Positions 1 to 12,560 are shown, counted from the stretch's first letter. The stretch is 64,000 nt of DNA from Cladopsammia gracilis (GCA_022457155.1 JAJGOT010000028.1:2292501-2356500); one strand, 5' to 3'. The notes: generated by a model not told the origin, from the letters alone. Numbers and translations: made by a program.

Positions 1-858
1 ATATTTTGAGTTGAACGGAAAGAAAATCGTTGACAATATTTCAAATATGGGGTTGGCCAAGCGGAAAAATGAAAAGAACTCATAAGTAGATACGCTGCGA
101 TAAAATGTGCAAAACAACAAACTGGAAAGATCACAAAATGTTCTACTCTATAATTGATATGGAATAGTAGAAAGCCTTAAACGAAAACAGAATTAACAGA
201 AAATCTAATCTTTGTTATCGACTAATTAATTGATAACAATGCAAACCTTTAGGGAGGCAAAAGTCCGTTAGCAATTTAACAAATGAATTTAAAGTCCCTT
301 ATCGCAAATTTCAGTTATTGAACACGACTGTCGCTTTGGAAAGCAAAACAGTTGAAGTAACATAGGAAAACTTTCCTTGGGTGAATTATAAAAATTCTCT
401 GATTTAATTATGCGACTATTTATGCACACTACAAAGATAAACTTAACAAACTGTGAAATAGTAATATTTCATTACAATACTAACAAAATCAAAGTGATCG
501 CTTGGTTCTAAAAAAATGCCCCGAATCAGGGTAATCTGATTTAAAATACTGAAAATAATAACTGATATATAACGAGTCTTGTTGCGGTAAACAAAAAAGA
601 TAAAACAGTTGAGCAGTCTATCGTTGCCTGATCAAAAAGATCAGTTTCAAAACTATATACAAAATCAACAAGGAAAAAAACATTGATTTCACTTACCTAG
701 TAAATACCTGTACACAGTATATTAAGATTCCCAAATGACATTTTTAAATTAACCGCAACTGTTATGATATCCAAAGTTTATAGTTCCACGCGAGATCTAT
801 ACCAGTACGAGCTAACGTTAACGGGGGACGCTCCAAGATCGAAACAATTCTCCAACGG
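1..858. other. AT-rich stretch, nothing recognised
   Basis: No open frame with coding character, no repeat with clear ends and no RNA gene were seen. It lies beyond the 3' end of the STPG-like gene and before one candidate exon on the minus strand. A GT donor on the minus strand near 697 (acttaccta) is the only hint of splicing. Confidence 0.4.
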
Positions 859-957
859 TCACCCCATTCTCATGTCGCTGGAGCTACAGCTTGAGCTGGA
901 CGCTTGATTATGTGTCTTCGGAAGATGCCTGACTTCCTCTAAATGCCACTTACAATC
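859..957 (-). CDS. Candidate isolated terminal exon, unknown gene
   Basis: On the minus strand an AG acceptor after a weak pyrimidine stretch (ends at 958) opens a 33-codon frame ending in TGA at 859-861. The translation has a charged start (CKWHLEEVRHLPK) followed by a serine-rich tail, which reads more like protein than the surrounding sequence. No upstream exon was found that would splice to it. The STPG-like gene upstream has its own stop at 2525, so this would belong to another gene or a rare isoform. It could easily be chance. Confidence 0.2.
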   Translation of the reverse strand, partial: DCKWHLEEVRHLPKTHNQASSSSCSSSDMRMG

Positions 958-1878
958 CTGCGAACTTTAAACAGAATGATTCTTGGTAAATAAAATAAAA
1001 TGCAGTATATCATATGACTGTTCGCGGAGACGCTTTCAGTTCAAATCCGAGCGCGTTGTATCGCAGACAAACACAGTACTATGATATGAAAGTTTGCATG
1101 ACCTTTCGTCGCCCACGGGGGTTCGGTTATATCGAATATACGTCACGAATTTTAAGCGATTTCCTTCTTCCGACCGTGAGAGAAATGATAAAAGAATTTT
1201 TTTAAAACAAATCGCACAAACTATTGCATTTGTTAACACTTACGATATGCAATTCCGTGGAGTTGGCACGTTTTTTGGACTTGTTTTAGTTAAACAGTTT
1301 GGGTTGGTTGTATGATGCCTGATATTTATTTAGAATTTACGCGTCATTAGTCATGGATTTTAACGGATATTTTCGCTTATAATTAGTCGTTTGTTTATAT
1401 TTACTGAGCTGTGACGGGTTTGTTGCAAGCCTGCAAAGCCAAGCGAACTGTTGCTAAGGAAACTGATGCTCGATTTCTCAGCCAATGAATTCCTCGACAA
1501 GCCACCATTGTGAACGAGACTGCCGATCTGTTGGACTGCTGACTGTCCCTTGCGAACTATCATCACAAAAACAAGTTCGAGACTGGAGGAAGCGATTCAG
1601 TCGGTCGAGCGTGCAAGCCAAACACAAAAACTAGCCATACAACTGTCCCTAAAGCTCGGGACTGTTAGTAGTCCACCAATAAGAAGGTTTGCTTCGATAA
1701 GGAAGCAAAATTTGCATTCTAAGATTGTCGCTACTCACAGAACACATCGAGGTATGAAGGAATATATTAAAATATAGTTATTGTAAACTTGTCCGAGGGC
1801 TCTCCTCGTAAAGCCCTAAAGGGTTTGCTGCATGAGACCTGCCTGTGCCCATACTTTTTGAAAAAAAAGAGCAAATAA

Positions 1879-1880
<2 letters not shown>
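958..1880. other. Intergenic, nothing firm
   Basis: Several short open frames overlap on both strands between 1014 and 1777. None has family resemblance, and none is supported by splice sites. The right end, from about 1790 (gcatgagacctgcctgtgcc), resembles the 3' tail of a short retroposon running into the adjoining TGAT microsatellite. Confidence 0.35.

Positions 1881-1935
<55 letters not shown>
1881..1935. repeat. (TGAT)n microsatellite
   Basis: About 13 to 14 near-perfect copies of a 4-bp unit follow an A-rich stretch (aaaaaaaagagcaaataaaa). This is typical of the tail of a short retroposon. Confidence 0.9.
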
Positions 1936-1936
<1 letters not shown>

Positions 1937-2524
1937 ACCCAGCGAGTTATTGCTTTTCGTTAATTTCAAACAATATACTTGAATTATCTTATTTAAAGGC
2001 ACATAAACAGAATAAAGACTAAAAAATTATATAATTTATTACTTCACATTTACATTTTGTATTTGATTTATCACACGTTATTACAAAAACCTATAAAAAA
2101 CACACTCTATATAAACACTCTGACACTAACAAAGATCGATACACTGTTCTTCTTAAAATACAGCATTTTAGATATTAAAAGAAGCAAGTTAGTAAAAAAT
2201 ACAACTCGGGCAGTATATGGAATCACTGCTAGGCACTCTTTCTGGCTCTTTCAAGCAAACCCTCTTCTATAAACAAGTGACATGGGAAGGCAAGATTGTG
2301 TGACAATTCAAGTAGTGACTGAAGAGGTACATCATGTACAGTATTATATTATAAACTCGGGAGGTAACCAGAGATAACGTGTCACACCTCCTCAACAGGA
2401 TTTCTCTGGGACGTCTAAGACTTCCTCCATGGGTAACGATCGGAAAAACCCTGATCTGTACTCCATAGCTTTCTGTACACAACTTGGTCGATACAAGGGT
2501 TTTTAATCTTGTAGATCGATCATT

Positions 2525-5500
2525 TCAGAATGTACAGTTTCTTGTGATACCAATCTCTCTTGGTGTCCTGGACATTGTAAAGGCTGGAGCACAACGCTTG
2601 CTGCTTGTGCGATACACCCGGGGATTATATGACCCTGGTCCTGGGACAGGCTCTGTTGAAAATAATAAATAAACCAAGTAAATTATAGTAACACACACAA
2701 CCCTTAAACGCATTTGTACTGTCTTGTATTACTGTACAGTAATGTACTACAAGCAAACAGCAAACATTTATAAATCCAAGCAATCAAATTCATAACAAGT
2801 GTAAAATTCAAAAGTAATGAAAGAATAATGGGTCAATTTCTGAATGAATAAATGATCTGTCGGTCAGTCAGACCATCTGTTTGTCCATAGGCAAGTCTGA
2901 AAGTGAGTTTGTCCATCTCAGCCAGTCAGCCAGCCAGCCAGCCAGTCAGCCAGCCAGCCAGCCAGCCAGTCAGTCAGTCAGCCAGCCAGTTAGTTAACCA
3001 GCCAGCCAGTCAGTCAGCCAACCAGCTAGTCAGCCAACCAGCCAGTCAGTTTTTTTGGCCAGCCAGTCAGTCAGCAAGTCAGTCAGGCCAACCTTCCAGT
3101 CAACCAATCCAGCAGTTAGTCAGCCAGTCAGTCAGTCAGTCAGTTAGTCAGCCAACCAGCCAGTCAGTTTTTTGGCCAGCCAGCCAGTCAGCCAGCCAGT
3201 CAGTCAGTCAGTCTGCCAACCTAGTTCCAGTCAACCAATCCAGCAGTTTAGTCAGCCAGTCAGTCAGTCAGTCAGTCAGTCAGTCAGTCAGTCAGCCAGT
3301 CAGTCAGTCAGCCAACTAGCCAGTCAGTCAGTCAGTTAGTCAGTCAGCCAGTCAGCTAATCCACCAGCTAGCATCAGTCAGTCAATCAACAAACCATTAA
3401 GTCATAATCTGGTTTCCACCATATTTTTTGGAAACAACCAGTTTTGTGTTTATCAGCTTGCACTATTTTGTGATCTGAGTGTCTTAGAAAGGCTTGAGAC
3501 CAACCCATTGGCCATAGTTTTGTTCCTGGATTGTTATTATTCAGATTTCTTGTTTCAGATTTCCTGTTTGATCTTACCATCTACAACTGAAACTGCACAC
3601 TAAAAATTAATGACCTTTCAATAAGCGAGTTCGGAGTTTGAAGAATAGGTTCAGTGGGCATGCGTTTTTATTACGAGATTATTCTCTTCTTTTGTTATTT
3701 AAAATAGTTGAATTTGAATTCTACTGTATTTTTTAATTAATGCTTGTTTTTATCCCGACGCGCGCACATGTTTTTTAGAACTCCGAATTAGCTTATAACC
3801 ACAAACTTAATGCACTGACCTCTAGCCATCCAGAACACAGCACCACCTCTTCTGCCTTGTTGAATGGTATACGAGGGTGATTTGTTCATTAACCGATCCT
3901 TGCCTTTGTTGTAATCATACTGGTTTGGGGCTGGTTCATCTTCTGCACCTATGAATTTACACAAGTAATACAAGATAAATATGATAATAGAAATAATCAA
4001 TACTCCATTGTTTTTAGTGAAATAGTCTATTTACAGACGCTTTATTTTTTATAAGATACGAGTCTGTGTGAGAGTGTACATGGCGGACAGACTCAAGGCA
4101 GAAGAATGGTGGTCAATGAAGGTCAGGGATGTAGCTAAGAGCTGGATACCAGCTAATTTCACCACCTGATAGACAACTTATCACCGGCTGAAATTTCACT
4201 AGAAAACAAAGACTTTGGGAGATTTTGAAGGTGAACAAGCCAGAAAAAATGGGCTGAACTTGTTAATGAGCCTGCCAAGTGTTTTCTTAGCTACACCCAT
4301 GGAAGGTCACAAGGTTCATAATTTAAATTGCATGCAATAGTTTCATTAAGTGTATGAAAACTGGAGAGTCTGAACCACATCCACTATGACATGTATGCCC
4401 CATCCAAAACATTCTAGCACCTGCAGCATTCAAGTTCTGTCAGGAGGGCCAGTACATTGTTACATGTACACTGTAGCTGCTGTTTGGTCCTTACATAAGC
4501 TCCTTCGCTTCCAAATACCGGTCTTTACACTGTTTAAGAGGCTGCCTAGAGGGAATTGCAGCTGTTGCAGTGATAGTGATGTAGTGGTGAATATGACCTT
4601 ACCTTTCTTGCTTATTAAGAACTCTCCTCTCTTGCCAAATGTGTGTGAAGGTGACTGAGGTAAAACGAACTGAGGGCTGCCAACGGTCGCACGAGACAAG
4701 TAATGAGCAGGAGATGGCCACGTATACTGTCATAAAAACATTTATTAATTTATATTTAATATAACATCACATCCGATAAAAGAAAAAAATCAGCTGACTA
4801 CAACAAAGCACATGATAAAATGACATAAAATTGGCATTTGTGGAACTTGAAAAATGCTATCTTGTAAACCTCATAAGAGGTTCTCAGGGGGCTTACATCA
4901 GGTAATAAATACACCAAAACACTTTATGCTATTCTTTAGCATATACACTGTACTTTACTCTTCAATCAGAACTTACCCTGCTATCAAAGTTTGCTCTGTA
5001 CGTCCAGATATCTGGACTGGCAATCCATTGTTTGCTCCAAGCAACTCTATCTCCTCCTTGATCTGGAAATAAAAGAAAACCTCAGTTAAAAACACAACTG
5101 TCTTGTTGATTATGACATGTCAAATGTCACTTATTCATAAACAAGTAAAACACAAAAGACTATACAATGTACATGAAATATAGCTACATAATACCTCTTT
5201 CCGGTTGAGTCTTGGGTCTCATGGTGTAGCGTGGCGAGGATGTTTCCCATGGTAGACTTGTAGGGGGGTCATATGTAGTTGGTTTAGGGCCTGTCAAGTC
5301 CAGTTGCAATGGAGGACGAGACTGTAAGCACTCTTCTAGACCTGGCCAAGTAAAGCAAGTCATTATGCTTGTATAAACCTACATGATTATGTTGTTCCAG
5401 AAAACATTTACATCCCCCCCCCCCCTCCACTATGGAAGTTATTTTCTTTAAACCTCCACTCTCCACCCCCCACCCCTCCAGAGGTTTCATTAGAAGCCGG

Positions 5501-6294
5501 CAAACAGCGAATTCTGCCGGCTACTTCCTAAATTATCGCCACCTACTTTTCAATTAATTTCACTGAAGTTGATGCCCAGAATGCTGGAAATGCCATTTCC
5601 GAGGTCCAAGATTTCAATATTTTATGAGGGTGGGGGGCGGGGGGGCATGCCCACATCCCCTAGATTGTTGCCACTGCCGTCTATTTTACAAATATTGCCA
5701 CTTACTCTCAAACCCCTGTCCCTCTGGAATTTCCATTTCAGCTCTATAGTTTTCTTTACAAATTTTTTTGGGTTTAAAACTCCCTTTTAAGTTATACATT
5801 ATTTTTAATAATTACATTTTACATCTGAAGTGACATTGAAATACATGACTGTATGGGTGAGTGGTCATTTTCCAGAGGTTAAAACAACAGACAAATTGAA
5901 ATCATCAGCATTGTAAGTGATTGTGGTTGCTTACGAGAAGTGGTTTATTATGAGAAGTTTTGACTAAAATGATTTGACTGGAAAAAAATTGGTATTTTTG
6001 ATGGCTTCGGAGAGGCAGTTGCTTACCAGAGATGGTGGCACATTGAGGTTTGAATGTAGCTGCATGCATCAAAATTTAGTTAAACGTATTTGTGCATGAT
6101 CATGCAATTGAATTCGTCACAGCAGCATGTCATTTGAAACACCTTGTTGCCACTTACACATATACACGAAAGCGAATCAACTGAGAAAAAAAAAAAAACA
6201 ACTGAAACTAAAGGCTTACAAAAGGGTAAAAATTGAATGGCCTATGCAGCTCTAATTGAGTGTTCTTGACCCAGGGGGGTACACCCATATATGC

Positions 6295-6334
<40 letters not shown>

Positions 6335-7488
6335 GGCAGTTTAGTCTGGGATAGGGTGTAGTAGTCAGAGATTTTTGGTCTAGAATAGGGTATCATTTTC
6401 CGCGAAACTGATCAGTTGCTTGAAGAATTTAGTCTAGACAAGGTTTACTGGCAAATGGCATTTAAAAATCGGTATGGCAGGCAGTGCGGCATTTTTACTG
6501 ACACCTGTAATAATGAACGAGTTTCTGCAAAATAGCGAGTCTGGAATCGGTATAGGATAGGGTAGCGTTTTTCGGTGTTTAGTCTAGAATATGGCTGCAA
6601 AATGCAGCTAAAGTGGTCTAGTATAGGTTTAGGGTCTCAGAGTCCCAGCGGCACACCCCCATCCAAAAATTTGCAGAGTACCCCGCCCCCCCGGGGGGGT
6701 TCTTGAACCACATATGTATATGTTTGCATTTGTTTTCAGTGCTACTGTTAGTTCGATCTGTGGAAATATGATATCATTAAAATTCAAGCTTATTGATATC
6801 TATTGATGACGGAATTCATAATTTAGTAAAGAGCGTTATTAAAGAAAGTACTTTAAGACCGACCGTCTTAAAGTAAGCTTACTTTTACCGTTAACGTTGA
6901 AGATTTCATTTTACAATGCTTACAAGTTTTAAATAATGAATTCTAATAAGTGTTAGCTTACATGTAGACATAACGGAAACATGATATTTCATCTTACTTG
7001 CAAAAGTTTCATCTTCCTTTTCCTCGAAAAAGACATTTGGAGCATTCTTAGAACGATCTCTCCTGCAAATGACAAATTCAAATATGAACTTATTCATGCC
7101 AAAACATTAAGCTTACATTCCACAGCAAATGACAAAAGGACACCAAAACTTGAAATAAATTGCATGATTACATTATGTAAAATTTATACGCTTAATAACA
7201 AATGATAACAAAATCCTAAGAAACTCACCTTCCAACCAAGCTAACGGTGGCTAATTTGGCAGGAATTCTGGATCGATACGTCCTGGATATCGTACCAATT
7301 TGTGGAGGGATAGCGGGCAGCGATGGAATGTGATTTTTGGCTTTCAGAGATGACGGCGCGAAAGTGTACGTGAGTTTGCCTGCCGTATTTGCGGCTTGTG
7401 GCAAAGAACCGAAGGCCGGCATCAAGTGTTCTCTCCGATCCGCATTTTTAGCGGGTTTGTGAAACTCTGGCGTTTGTAAAAATGACAA
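2525..7488 (-). CDS. Sperm-tail PG-rich repeat (STPG/ODF3-like) protein
   Basis: Seven exons on the minus strand: 7488-7229, 7062-6998, 5341-5195, 5062-4977, 4726-4603, 3942-3820, 2652-2525. All introns are GT-AG and phases join exactly (933 nt, 310 residues plus TGA at 2527-2525). The start is the first ATG of the exon that opens the frame (MSFLQTPEFHKP). STPG/SHIPPO-type motifs (P-x-P-x-x-Y-[DN]) appear in the second half: GPKPTTYDPP (exon 3), EPAPNQYDY with MNKSPSYTI (exon 6), and PVPGPGSYNP with RCAPAFTMSR (exon 7). No signal peptide or membrane segment is visible. Proteins of this family bind ciliary or flagellar doublet microtubules, so a structural role in sperm tail or motile cilia is inferred. 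The N-terminal 110 residues carry no repeat I recognise. The exact member (STPG, CIMAP/ODF3 or another) cannot be fixed by eye. Family assignment is fairly sure; the exon model is strong because of phase consistency. Confidence 0.85.
2916..3385. repeat. (CAGTCAGC)-type minisatellite
   Basis: A long array of interleaved 4-bp units (cagc, cagt, with ttag and caac variants) lies in intron 6 of the STPG-like gene. It opens a 138-codon frame of Ser-Gln-Pro-Ala repeats on the plus strand, which is a by-product of the repeat. Confidence 0.9.
5482..5740 (+). repeat. Dispersed repeat, copy 1 (partner at 57121)
   Basis: It starts with gaggtttcattagaagccgg and contains gttgatgcccagaatgctgg. Nearly the same text recurs at 57121-57440, including the G-rich middle and the segment ttttataaatattgc. 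It lies in intron 2 of the STPG-like gene. No terminal repeats or target-site duplication could be defined. A short frame ([11 protein letters not shown]) is conserved between the copies, so it might be a remnant of a coding repeat. Confidence 0.7.
6270..6698 (+). mobile_element. hAT-like non-autonomous element, GGTATAGGATAGGG type
   Basis: Flanked by a perfect 8-bp duplication GTTCTTGA (6262-6269 and 6699-6706). The ends are C/G-rich (CCCAGGGGGGTAC and GTACCCCGCCCCCCCGG). The interior is filled with variants of gtctagaatagggta, all in the same direction from left to right. No transposase is present. It sits in intron 2 of the STPG-like gene. The 8-bp TSD is the hAT hallmark; the family name is an inference. 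Confidence 0.75.
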
Positions 7489-7567
7489 AAAATGTGGGCC
7501 CTAGCTCGCTTCTAAAAAGAGCAATCTTCTTTCATATCTATTGAACCATCAACAAGGTCTTGTCAGC

Positions 7568-7581
7568 GTCGCCAAGGAAAG
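7568..7581. promoter_or_regulatory. Possible RFX X-box upstream of STPG-like gene
   Basis: The sequence GTCGCCAAGGAAAG matches the palindromic X-box GTTGCCATGGCAAC at 10 of 14 positions and lies about 80 bp upstream of the start codon at 7488. X-boxes bound by RFX factors near the start are common in ciliary genes of animals. The match is degenerate, so this is a suggestion only. Confidence 0.3.
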
Positions 7582-7970
7582 TCACGTGATATAAAAAATA
7601 CCGAAATGTTAGATTGGAAAGGACTTGCGAGCAAACGGAATGAAATGTAAAGACGCTCCATGGTCAGTGACTTTTGTCAGGTGAAGGCTTTTATACAATC
7701 GTCATTGGCGAATGCAATTTTTCATTTAACAAAAAATACTATTTTGTAATGCGATTAGCAATGCCGAGTCCCTTAAGACTTAAATTTATATGAACTAAAC
7801 TAATATCTATTATTTTTCTTTTACTAATATATTTTTATATCATATTTGTAAATTTTTAAATTCTTAGTTAATAAAATTATTTTTATATACGGATAACTTC
7901 ATGATTTTCCCTTTCAGGAGGTGTTATTTTTAACTTGCATTTGTTTTGCTCCTGAATAAACTATATGTTA

Positions 7971-8398
7971 CTTCGGATTCAGGTTGAGCGTTTAACGGTC
8001 TGAGTTGTCGCGTTCGTTGTCACGGTTGATTGATTGCGTTGCGAGGCAAAATGACAGCCGTTGCTAGGCGGGAATGACGACGTTCTGTCTGGGAAAAAGC
8101 ATGTTGTCGCTCGTCTAGCGATTTCTTTTCTAGAAGAGCTATTCGCGTCTTGGATCTTACCAGTATCATGGCGATTGAAATCAAGATAGAATACTCCTAC
8201 TATTCTATAAAAAGAATAACTCTAGTACTTTTTGTTGAGGAAGACCTGATGAGCCTAGAATACAGCGCGTTTGTAGAAAGAATGAACGTCTTCATTCCCG
8301 CCTAGCAACGGCTGTCATTTTGCCTCGCAACGCAATCAACCAACCGTTACAACGAACGCGACAACTCAGACCGTTAAACGCTCAACCTGAATCTGCAG
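7971..8398. mobile_element. MITE with about 110-bp terminal inverted repeats
   Basis: The left arm (from cggattcaggttgagcgttt to about 8095) and the right arm (from about 8285 to aaacgctcaacctgaatc) are inverted copies with few mismatches. The likely target-site duplication is TATGTTA (7964-7970 and 8399-8405). There is no coding content. It lies about 480 bp upstream of the STPG-like start codon. Confidence 0.8.
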
Positions 8399-8530
8399 TA
8401 TGTTATGCTGTTATGTTATCTATTATTTAACTCAGGATCTTCCTGAAAACCACTTCGGTGAGAAAAGTCTCCTGAAAAAGTATTATTATTATTATTGTTA
8501 ATAAAATTATTTGTTAAAAAAATTAACAAA

Positions 8531-8574
<44 letters not shown>
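8531..8574. repeat. (ATT)n microsatellite
   Basis: About 14 uninterrupted copies of a 3-bp unit. Confidence 0.9.
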
Positions 8575-11385
8575 GTTATCAGTTATGTTATCAGTTATGT
8601 TAAAATGTCACGAGAGATTGAAAAGATTGAGAAGATTAAAACAAATTCAATCAGAAGATGCGGAATTTTTCAAGTACTTCCAAGAAATTATAAGTCACTG
8701 GATTAAGTCAAGAGTGAATTCAAGGTATTTATTACAAGCTATTTTAAAATCGTACTGCCTCTTTCAGCGGAATGTAATGGAAGAATATCGAATTAGTTTT
8801 AATAATTAGCATTAGTGATAATTTTTTGGACCGGTTCGGCTCCGTTTCGAGAATTTTATAATACACTAGTTCTGGTTAGTCACCGACCTAAAATGTGTCG
8901 AGTTGGACGCCGATTGGTTTCAAAATGGTCATTCAACTATGCTAGAAAGCGCTTTCTCAATATATCGTTTCCTGAGAACCACAATTGTTTACTAAATTTG
9001 AAATTTAGATTTTTAGTATTAGTTCATGATATAGTTGAATGAGAGCTAATGAGCAGGATAGAATAGGGTTACAGGTCGTGCAACAATAGAAGGGCGTTTG
9101 GTTATAAATAGTAATTCTAAAAGGTTCTCTATACATCGTTATTTTTTTCCAAGTGTACATGTTTACCGAACTTCAATTTTATAAATATATAGTTGCTTCA
9201 GCAGATACCACAAGAGGGTATATATAAAATTTCACTGTGTATGCATCTCTAGCTGGTTCAATATTCAATCTTACGTGATACACACAACGGTTCCTTCCAG
9301 ACTACCATATAGTTGGCGGACTTCCAATTTGGACGCTGATTTAAATCTTGACATAAATACAGATACTTGTATAAAAAGAAGTATTCAGAAGTTTTAAATA
9401 TAGAATAACCGCTAAGAACATGTTCGGGAGCACGTACAGTACAGTCAGTGAGTGGAGGATTTGATTTTCATACCAAATAAGTGGCTGACCCCGTTTTGTC
9501 AACCGTAACAGTTGACGCCAACTTTGGCAGCGTCATATAAGAATTTTTATCAGTTGCTTGAAACTGGCTTACAATTTGTAACCTTTATTTGACAAGACTT
9601 GCGCTTTTTCTGCAATTTATATGTAAAAGGTACCATTCTTGTTTTTAAAACTGCTGGTGTAAAAAAAATGTAAGCTAACGGTGCAGAACGAGTTGTCCAT
9701 CGAGAATGAATGCAAATTAAAGGGACGCAAACACCAACAACAGATCATACATAATGAAGCCCTGTATTCATGGCTTGCACGCACTTAGATTTGTTTAGTT
9801 TTTACTTTATACCCTTCTTATTTATAGTTATCCAGTTCTTAAGTTATATATAAAATATCGTCTCAGCTCAACTGAGTTAAAAAGAACGATATGCATTAAT
9901 CTGATCAACACTGAATAGTTGACGACTCATACAGGTTTAGAAGAAAGAGCTCTTGAAGAATTTTACGCTTCCTGCACATGTATCAGTTTAGCTAAAAAAC
10001 TGTATTAATTCTGGCTGAAAACTGATTCCGCCATGAAAACTCTCAGTTCTGTCAAGCCTTTTCGAAGAATACCATAAGGAAATACACTGTGATCGTTTTA
10101 GAACTGCATGATACCAGGAAAAATTGCATAATGAATACCTTAAAAGTATAATAACTTATAATGCATTGATGCAAGCTATTCCGGCTAGCGGACTCTTTTT
10201 ACAGCTCACTTGCCGAGGTGCTTTAATTTGTGATCTTGTTTTAGAACGACTAAAGTTTTATTTTTGACCGTTTTAGGCCCCAATTCGCTGCCACATTAGA
10301 ACTAATTCTAGCGCAATATACTTAAATTTGTCATCAACTAAAAGTATTGTAATTAGTTGTGAGCCGTTTTGAGGTAGCCCACCAGTTTATCAATTAAAAC
10401 AACCAACTGAAAGTTTCCTGAACGCCATGTTTTTGTTCTTTTCATTCCCAAAGTAAATGTAGAGAGAGAAAAAAACGACATAAATCGTGCTTACCTTATT
10501 GGAAGTTCGACCGTGCAATTAATTTCTTCGAATATTTGAATATTCAACGGGAATGAACTTGAATACACTTATTCTGGCAACAACACACTGGGCTTTAAAC
10601 GCCGATATCCCAACCCAAGCGTGACAATACCATATGAAAGACACCCCCAATAAATAGATTTTGTGCGTCTTCAAATGCAAAACACACAACGGAAAAACTT
10701 CTGATGCATAAAAAAATTCGTTACATATTTTCTTTATATTGGCTGGCCAATGCGGAATCAGTTTTTGAGTACTTACAAACCGTGAAGCTGTTTTTTCTTC
10801 ACGGTCATTGCTTAAGAAGAAAGAGCTCTGTCATAGTTAGGAGCCGAAAATGTCTTGATGGGCGGATTAATTTGCGTGCTGAAAGGTTTTTTCTTTGTTT
10901 CATTTTTTTCGGACAAGTGAAGCATGTAAAACGACAATCAAACCGACTTTTTCTCGACTTTTCTGTTTGAAATTTTGTGAATTTAATGTTTTTAATGGTT
11001 TTGCAAGAAACCAATGAGATGCAGACTATTTTGGGTTTTATTCAATCAACTTAGAATATTGACTTATTTGATTATTTCATGTTTGAAAGCGTTAAGACAA
11101 ATGTCTTTATTTGCAAATAGACTCAATCCCGATCATGCAGTCGTGTTTGTAAATTTAAGCGTTATGCGTTGACAGATATATGAAATCTTAACCCCCTGCG
11201 ATCCCCTGCCGATGTTCACCAGTGTGAACCGACGAACATTAGTAGGGGGTCTCAATTTTCTCTAAAGTTGAAGTAAGGTGGAACTACAGCTATTGCCACC
11301 TACAAAAAGTAAAACCTGCCATTCCTATGTTAGGCTCAGGAACAGTGTTTAAAACGTACAAAGCGCAAATCAAATACAACTTTGT
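8575..11385. other. Intergenic, nothing recognised
   Basis: AT-rich sequence with scattered frames of up to about 90 codons and no family resemblance, splice consistency or clear element ends. A small inverted pair, cgtgaagctg...cacggtcattgc, sits near 10782-10808. Confidence 0.35.
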
Positions 11386-11397
11386 TTTCCGTATCAC

Positions 11398-11690
11398 GGT
11401 GGTGTAGTGGTTAGCGCGTCGGACTTTCAACCTGAAGGTCGGTGGTTCGAAGCCTGGTCTCTGTCGTCGTGTTGTTTCCTTAGACAAGAAACTTTACTCC
11501 ACACTGTCTCTCTCCACCCAGGTGTATAAATGGGTACCGGCGACAAAATGCTGGGGGTAACCCTGCGATGGACTAGCATCCCATCCAGGGGGGAGTAGCA
11601 ATATTCCTAGTCGCTTCATGCTATAGAAACCGGGTTTAAGCTCCGGCCGTTATGAGCCTTCTGGCTCGGGTGCGCGACTTTACTTTTTAC
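11398..11690 (+). mobile_element. tRNA-derived SINE with 12-bp target-site duplications
   Basis: The 5' end is tRNA-like: an A-box-like tggtgtagtggttagcgcg followed by a perfect B box GGTTCGAAGCC at 11444-11454. The family-specific body (gtataaatgggtaccggcga, ctagcatcccatccaggggg) continues to a T/A-rich tail. The duplication TTTCCGTATCAC flanks it at 11386-11397 and 11691-11702. Related copies lie near 27655, 36220 and 63785 (reverse). Transcription would be by RNA polymerase III and mobility by a LINE in trans. Confidence 0.9.
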
Positions 11691-11957
11691 TTTCCGTATC
11701 ACTAAGAAACTTTAATATAAAAAAAAACTTCGAGGCTGATATTTGTCGAAATTTTAAGGCCTTACGATTTACAGAGCGTAAATTAAAATACAATGTAGCT
11801 ACTCCATTACTGGTCACGGGCGACCCAATCTCACTAGCTATCAGATACTGGGACGTGCGTCTTGCTTATATGAGCGGTATTGTGTTATAAATATCCAATT
11901 TATTAAGGTTTGTATGGAGACGTAACAGTTTTGTTTTTTCAAAAGTTAAAAACTCGA

Positions 11958-12150
11958 ATGTTTGTGAATGAAATTGACTTACTCTGCTGTTGCTGTGTTG
12001 TATTCTTTGTTGTTTGCCTGCTCCTCGGATCGATTTAACGCGATTTCGACGAGTTATCGTTATTCGGGTGTTTCACTGCTAAGAAAAAAAAAAACCAACA
12101 ACAAAGAATACAACACAGCAACAGGGGTAAGTCAATTTTATTCACAAAAC
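11958..12150. mobile_element. Short hairpin MITE
   Basis: Arms of about 55 bp are inverted copies: gtgaatgaaattgacttac...gttgctgtgttgtattc on the left and gaatacaacacagcaac...gtaagtcaattttattcac on the right. The loop is about 80 bp. Confidence 0.8.
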
Positions 12151-12408
12151 ATCCGTTACGTTCCCACATAAACCATTAATAGAAATCGAATCTTTGAAAC
12201 ACACGTTACATTTATTTATAATATACTCAACAAAATATACAGTTTCTGATTGGTCAATGACGAATGCATAAATAGATTATAGAGTGCAAATTAGGTTATA
12301 AAGTGCAATACGAAAGTTGCGCGAAAGTGAAAGTTGAAAGTCGTGCGCAGTGTACCGTGACGGCCTCACCAAAATTTTGTTGAGAATATTATAGTCATTA
12401 TAAACAAG

Positions 12409-12560
12409 AAATCGTATGAATTACTCGTGCATTTCGTGATTTATGGGCACTAGTGATGTTTTGAAAGTTCTCAAATTGCACGAGCCGCTAATTTTGAGAA
12501 CTTTCAAAACATCACTCGTGCCCATAAATCACGAAATGCACGAGTAGTTCATACGATTTC
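12409..12560. repeat. Long near-perfect palindrome
   Basis: Two arms of about 70 bp (aaatcgtatgaattactcgt... and ...acgagtagttcatacgattt) surround a 12-bp loop around 12479-12490. Very few mismatches are visible, which suggests a recent or conserved fold-back unit. Confidence 0.85.

Noticed and set aside
1014..1777. Overlapping open frames of 60-75 codons on both strands
   Set aside because: No resemblance to a family, no splice sites in phase, and both strands are equally open, as expected by chance in AT-rich DNA.
2903..3319. 138-codon Ser-Gln-rich open frame
   Set aside because: It is a reading of the cagtcagc minisatellite inside an intron; any frame of this repeat is open.
2916..3385. 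Possible CRISPR-like array
   Set aside because: Units are 4-8 bp with no spacers of constant length; it is a simple minisatellite in an animal genome.
11398..11480. Possible functional tRNA gene
   Set aside because: A and B boxes are present, but the acceptor stem does not close and a SINE body and tail follow, with TSDs; it is a SINE head.
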